Shown here one piece after another: positions 57,236 to 64,000 of a stretch of DNA of 64,000 nucleotides. Source of the DNA: Pyrenopolyporus hunteri (taxonomy: Eukaryota; Ascomycota; Sordariomycetes; Xylariales; Hypoxylaceae); the NCBI GenBank assembly GCA_902806595.1, contig CADCXC010000038.1:682001-746000 (forward strand), written 5' to 3'. Each line of letters begins with the position of its first letter. Position 1 is the stretch's first letter. The position numbers and the translations under genes are program-made. The notes under the pieces were generated by a model, which saw nothing but the letters and a program-made list of their open reading frames with translations, was not told the origin of the DNA and did no database searches.

Positions 57236-60223
57236 GCTCAGCGACTATGTCGTCACCCTCGGATTAGTTCCAGGATGGGCGGAATTTAAGCAGGAAGAAT
57301 TAGCACGGACTCATAGTAAAACACGGTAGATATAAATAGATATTAAGCAGATAGCGTAGCAGCAGAATAGACAAGGTTAACAGAGTACAGTATGGATATG
57401 GAATAGCGAAGCAGAGCAAACGAGGTGGTAGGTGTGGTAATTCGATAAACGGCCCAAAGTGTCGGGGGGAAAAAAAAGATGGAGAAGGTTCAAAGCGTTT
57501 GCGTTTGCGTTGGCGAGCCCAGCGAAGTTCCTGCTGTTTGAAACGAAATGGATATTGCCTGGGTCGCTCCCGTGGGGCTTCGGGCTAGCTCGTTACGGGG
57601 CTAGCTTACACTCCTTCCCGCCTAACAAGCTCTGAAGATACTGCTATTTATAGTGCTATTATACAGCGTTATTAGTAACTATACCCTTGTCCCACAGCTG
57701 CCCACAGCTGCTCCGGGAATCATTCCCCTTTTAGGTAACTCGTCTGCTTCATCATCGTGATCCTCGGACAGGATACTATTGGGAAGAAATATGCCGCGGC
57801 GTGGATATACGAGACGGATGAGACGTATGTCTCATTATTCCCATCTACTAGATACGTACAGATAGCTAACGATAAACCGTCCAGCAGTAAGCCCCTGAAT
57901 CTCGAAAAGGGGCAAATTTCAACGTCCATATCTAGGTAAGTATATAGATGATCCAAGATATCGTGGAAATCAAGTAAACCGAATCTCGTCGCTAGAGCTC
58001 AAGTAGATCAGGTATAGGCCTTTATCAACTTTGGCAGCTTAATTGCTCCACTCGCAGATGAACGTGTAAGTGATATGGGAGACAGTAGTAAGAGCAGAGG
58101 AAGAGAGAGAACCACAGCTACGGTTACTATCAGATCTTTTACGAACGGGGCTATACGGTGGTAAGACGATCATTGGCGGCGGGTATGTCACACGACAGGC
58201 CGTGCTGCCTTCCGAGACGTCTTCTTCTACCTCCTACTTTTCAGGTCCTTATTGGTGTTGCTTGGGGGAGGGCATAGCCGTCTGAGCATTGGCCTGACCA
58301 ACCCCTTGAGCGTATTTCCAGGGGATCATATCGTGACACGTATTCGTGTCTCTATTACACGGTATTGCCAAACTATATGCGTAAATAGCCATCAAGTGCC
58401 ATAAGACCAACCATATAGTGCGGGAAACAACTACGTTGTGGTACGAGCTGTCTATCTACCTAAGCCAGGCCGAATACCCGGGTATCGTGCTAGACGATGA
58501 CTGAGGGACATATCTCATACGTCCAGAACATGGCACTACGTCTTAGCCATACGAGACGAATTATTGCAAGCCTCTCACCATTGGGTAAGCTGAGGGTTCG
58601 GTAGCTTATATTCTATTGGGAATTGTGTCATGCTTCCTAACCTCAGGAATATACCGTTACCCCTTTATCTGTTCTAGGAGCTATGATAATGCGAGAGACA
58701 CCAAAACCGCCCTCTCATAACAGCGACCTAAGCCGAACGGAAGATCTAGGCTAGAATGGCATTTAAGTAGTAGCATACGGTCTTACCGCCGTCAAAAGGC
58801 ATGCCCCTGAAATCATAGCTTCATCTTTATACTTTCGACGGTGGATGTGAACTATATATAAACGAAACATTACCCCTATTTTACCCTTCAGCTTAAATAT
58901 TCCACATTATCTAGAGCAGTTCATCTTAGACGTCCTATCTAGGTACCTACGTACGTACGAGGAAGGCTGCAAATGCCAAATGCAACGTCATGGGAATTAT
59001 AGATAGCTCAATACTAACATAGACCCTAAGCACGTCTTAAGGTAGCGAGCGGATGATCGAGTAAATGGCTCTTTAGTAAACTTAGCTGAGGATTCCCAAC
59101 TTCGAGAATAGGCTAAAAAGGGGTAAGAACCTTAGCGCATAAGGAGACTCAGCAGTGAATCACAGCTGGCCTAACAGACGCATCTACAGCGAATCGGGAT
59201 AAAGTACACCGCCGAGCTGCTAATCGTGGCTACCTGGTATTCAATCTCCGATACTCGATATTAGCATCCATCGCTACTTGCCGAGCGCGAACATATACCT
59301 GAGTACCTAGGTAGGTAGTATCAAACAAACACGACTCGACGGGATACGACGGCGCGTCACGAAATCTAACTTTAGCTGAGTACGTGCCCATTTTATTCTA
59401 TTTTCGTGCAAGCTACCATACTATCGTCGCTGCAACCCTCTTCGCTCGCATTGGTAGGGTGATAATGTGTAAGCAGGTACCTGAGGTAGGTAAGTCCTAT
59501 TCTGTAACCTAGTAATTACCCGCCCGTAGGAAGCAAGCAAGCACCTTACAGTAAGTATCAAAGCTGGTCGTGGGATGCGAGGTAACGCGCTGATGCTACT
59601 TAAAGCGAGGCAGGGTCTTCCCATCCAGGCCTGACAGCCAGCCAAAACCAAATTGAATTGACGCCAAGTACTAAGACTAAGAACCCATCAGACGAAAAAT
59701 GCATCACGCGTTGAACGTGCTCACGAAGAAACGGCGTCTTCCGCTGTTGAGCCTCTACTGTTGAGCTTCTAACCTTACGTGGTGCCTCACTAATTCGTCC
59801 GTACTGGTAAAACTTAGCCTATCGCTTATTCACCCTCAGGTAGCGCTTTGATCGTAAGAACCCAATCTACACCTGTATCAAGTGCCTAACCCTAGCGCTC
59901 AGGTGTGGTCAACCCAACTGTCTACCTGTCTAGAAGGGCGCTGGCTACACGGTCAACCTCGCGTGATAGGCAACAGCCAGCCCTTCAATCTAAACCAAGC
60001 CTCTGAGCGCCATAACCGTAACGACGATGCCTGATAATCGCTTCTTCTTTACCTTTAGAATGCCTTGTTATCCCTGTAGCGACTGTACATATTTTCTCCT
60101 CCCGAGTGGGTATTTCCAGCGTAGCGGATGCGCAAATTCAATTCAATTCAATCAAAAAACCGAAACCGAGTCCCTCTTTCTTTTCCTTTCTTTTCCTTTC
60201 TGTTCTTTCGTTGGTAATCTACG
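57236..60223. other. 3-kb gene-poor region
   Basis: Between the HET gene promoter and the 3' end of the GH5 gene. Every frame is broken. Features seen: ACCTAGGT words at about 58939-58960 and 59303-59318, an imperfect inverted repeat at 59933-59986, and a TTTTCCTTTC repeat near 60179-60203. Confidence 0.5.
59933..59986. repeat. Inverted repeat able to form a 12-bp hairpin
   Basis: The left arm GAAGGGCGCTGGCT (59933-59946) is complementary to the right arm AGCCAGCCCTTC (59975-59986) apart from a two-base bulge. The loop is 28 bases. It lies in non-coding DNA about 240 bp beyond the GH5 stop codon. Confidence 0.65.
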
Positions 60224-61519
60224 TCATAACTCCCCGTCGGCATAGGTTTCGTTCTCGTCGTCGTCGTCGTCGTCGTCTTCTCCCGTACCGGCGATGAGCT
60301 CCGTCATGTCGCGCATGCGGTAGTCGAGGATGGGCGTGACCCAGTCGTCCTTGACGAGCGAGTACGTCTCGGGGGCGTTGTCCTTGGGCTTGCGCGGGTT
60401 GATGGCCCAGTAGCCGAAGTCGGCGTCGATACGCTTCAGGTATCGTAGGAGGTTCCGCCAGTAGTTGGCGTCGCCGACGCCCGGGTGGTGCGGCGCGCCG
60501 AACTCGCCGACCCAGACGGGCGCCTCGTCATCCTCGACCAAGTAGGCCCAATTCTTCCTCATCGCCTGGATGAAGGAAGCGTAGCTGCGCTTGGCGTACC
60601 GCCCCTCCTTGCTGCCCCAGCCGGACCACGCGTACACGTGCGCCGAGTACACGACCCGGTCCGCGACGTCGAGCTTCACGGGCCGCTCGCGCACCTTGGT
60701 GAGGTCGTTCCCGGACTCCGTGCCGCCGACGATGATCAGCCAGTCGGGGTTCATCTTCAACAACCTGTTCCCGCATTTCTCGGCCGCGGTCGCCCAGAGG
60801 TCCCACGACATGGTGCCCCAGACGCCGCGCACCTCGTTCCTGAGATCGGCCCCGATGACTCGCGGGTTATCCACAAATCGCTCCATCACCGTCTCCCAGT
60901 GTTGTATCCACTCCTCCTCGGTCTGCGACACCTTGCATAAGGGCCCGAGATGGTCGTTGGCCCAGCCGGCGTCGCACGGGTCCGCGCCGCAGCACCAGGT
61001 GGCGCTCGTGATATGGTTGTTTATGATGACGGCGATGCCCGCATCGGTGAGGGCCTCGACGACGGCCTGGAGTATGTCGAGGGCGCGCAGACCTATGAGG
61101 TCCGGATTCGCGGTGAGGAGGTGGGGGAGGATCTGCGGGTTACGCATGACCATCTCGTCGGAGTAGGGTAGGCGTACGCTGTTGAAGCCTAGCAGGCGTA
61201 CGGTGGCGGCGATAACGGAGCGGTGCTGCACGTCGAGGCCGCCGGGGATGAAGATCTCGTCGCTGGCGCCGTACCAATTGACGCTGGCGAGTTTATAGCG
61301 CCGACCGGCGGCATCTACGACGTTTCGTCCTTGGGTTCGTAGCGGCAGCGAATAGGCTGCTATGCTAGACGTTTCCTTAAACGGGGGCAGCGGCCGCTGG
61401 CTAAAGAGTCGGTCACCGACGTCCGGCGTCCACGGCTCGTGTAGGGCGGCTTCGGCTTTCCACCAGTAGTGGAAATAGCCTCCAAGGAACAGGAAGCTGA
61501 AGAGGATAACCTGATACAT
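60224..61519 (-). CDS. Glycoside hydrolase family 5 protein, secreted or membrane-anchored
   Basis: Single exon, 431 aa, ATG at 61519. Residues 1-19 form a hydrophobic signal peptide or anchor (ILFSFLFLGGYFHYWW). The (beta/alpha)8 cellulase-like domain shows VNWYGASD, GFNSVRLPYSDEM, VIINNHIT, the acid/base glutamate in DLRNE (E229), the HVY motif (H294 to Y296) and the nucleophile glutamate in WVGEFG (E339). Four Cys between 176 and 195 (TWCCGAD, DPCDAG, PLCKV) suggest disulfides. These are the GH5 catalytic signatures; endoglucanase or a related beta-glycosidase activity is likely, but the substrate cannot be read from sequence. The tail is a run of seven Asp followed by ENETYADGEL at the C-terminus, which is unusual for the family. 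No carbohydrate-binding module is present. Confidence 0.92.
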   Translation of the reverse strand: MYQVILFSFLFLGGYFHYWWKAEAALHEPWTPDVGDRLFSQRPLPPFKETSSIAAYSLPLRTQGRNVVDAAGRRYKLASVNWYGASDEIFIPGGLDVQHRSVIAATVRLLGFNSVRLPYSDEMVMRNPQILPHLLTANPDLIGLRALDILQAVVEALTDAGIAVIINNHITSATWCCGADPCDAGWANDHLGPLCKVSQTEEEWIQHWETVMERFVDNPRVIGADLRNEVRGVWGTMSWDLWATAAEKCGNRLLKMNPDWLIIVGGTESGNDLTKVRERPVKLDVADRVVYSAHVYAWSGWGSKEGRYAKRSYASFIQAMRKNWAYLVEDDEAPVWVGEFGAPHHPGVGDANYWRNLLRYLKRIDADFGYWAINPRKPKDNAPETYSLVKDDWVTPILDYRMRDMTELIAGTGEDDDDDDDENETYADGEL

Positions 61520-61600
61520 CCTTAATGGCTATCTTGTCCTATCGCATGAATGTAGCGGGTTGGGAGAGCGATAGCATCGGACGCCTAGGTATGTATTGTA

Positions 61601-61667
61601 CGTATGTATGTGTATGTGTATGTGTGTGTATGTGTATGTGTGTGTATGTGTATGTGTATGTGAATGT
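61601..61667. repeat. (GTATGT)n microsatellite
   Basis: Alternating GTAT and GTGT words over about 65 bp, roughly 80-150 bp upstream of the GH5 start codon. Alternating purine-pyrimidine sequence of this kind can adopt Z-DNA. Confidence 0.85.
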
Positions 61668-61709
61668 AGGCGTGAGTGGGATGGGATGAGGCGTGAGTGG
61701 GATGGGATG
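61668..61709. repeat. 21-bp direct duplication
   Basis: Two perfect adjacent copies of a G-rich 21-mer beginning AGGCGTGAGTGGGATGGGAT, directly after the GT microsatellite. Confidence 0.85.
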
Positions 61710-62725
61710 GGGCGGGATATTCTAGATGGAATGCCGAGAAAAATCGACGCCCGGTATTCCGTAACGAGACACGACAATTGTGATAGATACTGACGATATG
61801 GAGCCCATCGTAATACTGAGTCTTGATCTACCTGGATAAGCGCAGGCGGTCGAAGGGCGAACTACGAATGTCTGTTGTTCGAAGATCTGGGCTCGAGCTA
61901 AAAAAGAAATCGGGGGAGAAATGTCAGCCAGTCCTCCTGTCACGGAGTGACGTTGGGGGACGCAGGGGTAATGTAACGAGGTACCTAAGTACCACCTGGT
62001 GCTCTCGCCAGCCAGCCAAGCCAGGGGTCCCGTCCCTTCCTGCTCTTTGACTTTTCACCCTCTATCACTACAACACCTGCCTCTTACCCGCCTCTTAATA
62101 TGGATATCCTCTTAATATAAATATCGGGTATTATATATCTTTAAGCAGGAGACATACACAGTAACAACCTAAACAAGCACGTAAGCTGATATGAATTTTA
62201 TTGATTTAGATCGGTACGAACTACGCATCAACAGTTGAACGAGCTGGGCGTTGAAAGCAACGGCACCAATCTCGCTTCGTAGTCTCGTCTCCCAGTCAGC
62301 TTTCGTAGCGACACTTCATTCTCGGTATCGGAGGCGTCATGCGCCAGCCAGTGGGTTTTCCTCCGTCCGCCTCCCTCGAGTCCAGCGTAGTGTCCACATT
62401 ATCAATACTTGATTTTACCATGATATCTTTTTTTGTTCACCCTCCCGGCTTCTTCTCCAATGACAGTCTTTTATAAGAGACTTTTTCCTCCTAGATTCCT
62501 GATGCCGCCTCCCAGCCTTTGCCATCGATCACGTCTCGTAGGGGTAAAGACTGATGTTATCGATACAAAATCCGTCAAATCCCGGGACGCCACGCTTTAA
62601 GCTTGAAAACACCATATGTTCGGGGCACTGAGCCGTTTTGATATGGTAACATAAAAAGGAAAAAAAATGTACACGACCGGTTAGGTAGGCGCGCAGGGAG
62701 CCCTGCGTCGGTAAGAATGATATGC

Positions 62726-64000
62726 TTATATGAAAACGTTGTTACGATTGTTATAATCGGTCGCTCCCGGCTGGTGAGCATATTGGGATATTGGGATCGC
62801 GTATCCTGCGTCTTCCTCTTTCTCTATCCTGTTCATTCCCAATGGGTTGATACTGTCGTAATCGTGCGGTCGTTGCGCAGGCATTGGGGGTAATGGGTAG
62901 GACTCTTGATAATCCTGTTGCGCATCCCAATGGAGCTGCTGCGGCGGGCGGGGCGAGGAGAACGACCGCTGATGCGGTTGGTACCGAGCCGTTTGCCCAA
63001 AGTAATCGGGAGTCTGGCGCCCACCTCGTGCAATGGGTGACTTTGTCGCGCTAGTTGGTGTCAGCACCGTTTCCGCTTTTCCGGAGTCGCGAGACAACAT
63101 TTCATAAGACCGTGGGTCCTGCTTGATATCCATCCGAGCGTCAACAGACACAAATTCCTTCTTGGTACGGGTACCGATGCACGATCCGAATAGGTCGAGC
63201 CAGCCCGTGACCATCGACCAGCGGCCGAGTAGCAGGAGCAGCCAAATGCCGTTCATCTGCGTCCGATGTTAGCTTACAGAGCACCCTCCTATACTTTCCC
63301 GCTAAGATCACTTACCGCCAGAAGTACCAGCACCGCCGTAACGGTCGGGAGGCTGACGACCAAGTCTTCGGCCAAGTGCAAGCACGCGTTCTTATCGCCG
63401 CCGGACGCGGCTAGGCACGCCGCCCACACCAACGCCTTGCCCGGCTCCGTCTTGATCGATTCTACGGTGTTGTCCAGGAAGACGAAGATGACAGCGAAGA
63501 AGATAACGTCGGCGATGATAATCAGCACGATGACGATGCCTCGCCATTGCAGTTGGATAACGCGCCGTATTCGTCGATACGCCTGGCGGGGCGTCATGGT
63601 GCGGATGCTGTTCGAGTACGACGGCATGCCCGAGCCCTCGGTCGTGGCGCTGTTGTCGGTCAAGGACGCGAGGTAGACCTTGATGCAGTATCCGAACGTG
63701 GCGAACTGTATGATGACGGTAAGGCCTGCGAAAACCAACAGCGGGATCCAGAAGTCGGCTAAGCTGTTCTCGTGGTTGATGTGGCACGTAGCACCGAACC
63801 GGAAGGAAACCCCGCTGAAGACGAGGAGGATGACAAGGCCGATGATGGGTATGCCCCAGCCAAGCACCTGAGAGAACCACATGTAATTCCGGCCCACGAC
63901 CAGCTGCCAGCAGATCTGCAGATGCAGAGAAAGCGCCCTCAAGAAAACCCACATGATGCCGGCCCAGCCACCGGCGAGCAGGAAGGCCCCGGAGGCCGCG
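62726..64000 (-). CDS. Multi-pass membrane protein, GPCR-like (5' part beyond the window)
   Basis: Visible exons are 64000(partial)-63316 and 63256-62726, with a 59-bp intron (donor GTAAGT) in phase 0. The frame is open to the right edge, so the true start lies outside. Several hydrophobic helices are seen: FLLAGGWAGIMWVFLRALSL, GWGIPIIGLVILLVFSGVSF, PLLVFAGLTVIIQFATFGYC, GIVIVLIIIADVIFFAVIFVF and VTAVLVLLAVS-less MNGIWLLLL. A cysteine-bearing loop (GATCHINHENSLADFW) follows the second. The C-terminal ~150 residues are cytosolic-looking, rich in Pro, Gln and Ser. The helix spacing and 'C.INH..S..DFW' loop recall fungal seven-helix receptors with secretin/cAMP-receptor-like folds. I do not recognise a specific family, and a channel or transporter-associated protein is possible. 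Confidence 0.7.

Larger units (their letters stand above)
61520..62725. other. Intergenic region with GT-rich and GGGAT repeats
   Basis: 1.2 kb between the GH5 gene and the membrane-protein gene. It contains the GH5 promoter with a (GTATGT)n/(GT)n microsatellite and a 21-bp duplication. No gene is seen. Confidence 0.6.

Noticed and set aside
60485..61166. Frames of about 150-190 codons on the plus strand
   Set aside because: Antisense to the GH5 gene, which has both catalytic glutamates in the other direction.
1..64000. Secondary-metabolite gene cluster, CRISPR array, rRNA or phage-like elements
   Set aside because: No PKS/NRPS/terpene-synthase core, no regularly spaced direct repeats with unique spacers, no rRNA sequence; the genome is a eukaryote's.

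Overview
The window is nuclear DNA of a filamentous ascomycete, most likely a Sordariomycete. The evidence is short spliceosomal introns (about 50 to 260 bp, GT-AG, with CTAAC/CTGAC-type branch sites), widely spaced monocistronic genes on both strands, a CYP51B-type sterol demethylase, a HET-domain protein, a Rim15 kinase and an intron-bearing translation factor gene. The class is inferred from protein character, not from an alignment.

I support sixteen protein genes. From left to right they are: sterol 14-alpha-demethylase CYP51B (-), a membrane-anchored fucosyltransferase-like protein (-), a Kip2/KipA-type kinesin (-), an Stk19-family winged-helix protein (-), a histidine-phosphatase/phosphoglycerate-mutase-like protein (+), vacuolar endopolyphosphatase Ppn1 (+), the Ofd1/Tpa1 prolyl hydroxylase (-), a VC1184-type cysteine-desulfurase-family protein (+), ribulose-phosphate 3-epimerase (-), eIF3d (-), a bZIP factor with a Cys-containing C-terminal domain (-), a Cst26-like lysophospholipid acyltransferase (+), Rim15 (+), a HET-domain protein (-), a GH5 glycoside hydrolase (-) and a multi-pass membrane protein cut by the right edge (-). 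Exon joins were worked out from splice sites and reading phase. All close to an exact multiple of three except the 5' end of the phosphatase gene, which stays unresolved.

Genes are separated by unusually long non-coding stretches: 5.3-9.8, 12.8-18.5, 28.2-31.4, 40.4-42.7, 43.7-48.0 and 57.2-60.2 kb. These carry no convincing ORF, tRNA, rRNA or intact transposon. They are studded with short palindromic blocks built from ACCT/AGGT words centred on CCTAGG or GGTACC, including perfect palindromes of 24 and 28 bp. That dispersed family is the most conspicuous structure not explained by genes.

The genes do not form a metabolic cluster; they are housekeeping, signalling and stress functions. Two themes recur without implying linkage. 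One is nutrient and phosphate status (Rim15, endopolyphosphatase, pentose-phosphate epimerase). The other is sterol and oxygen sensing (CYP51 and the Ofd1 hydroxylase, which in fission yeast controls the sterol regulator Sre1). The best leads for follow-up are the polyacidic plus polylysine tail of the endopolyphosphatase, the Glu at the phosphoacceptor site of the Rim15 receiver domain, two upstream ORFs in the Rim15 leader, the Cys-rich tail of the bZIP factor, and the palindrome family. I found no obvious multi-gene novel system.
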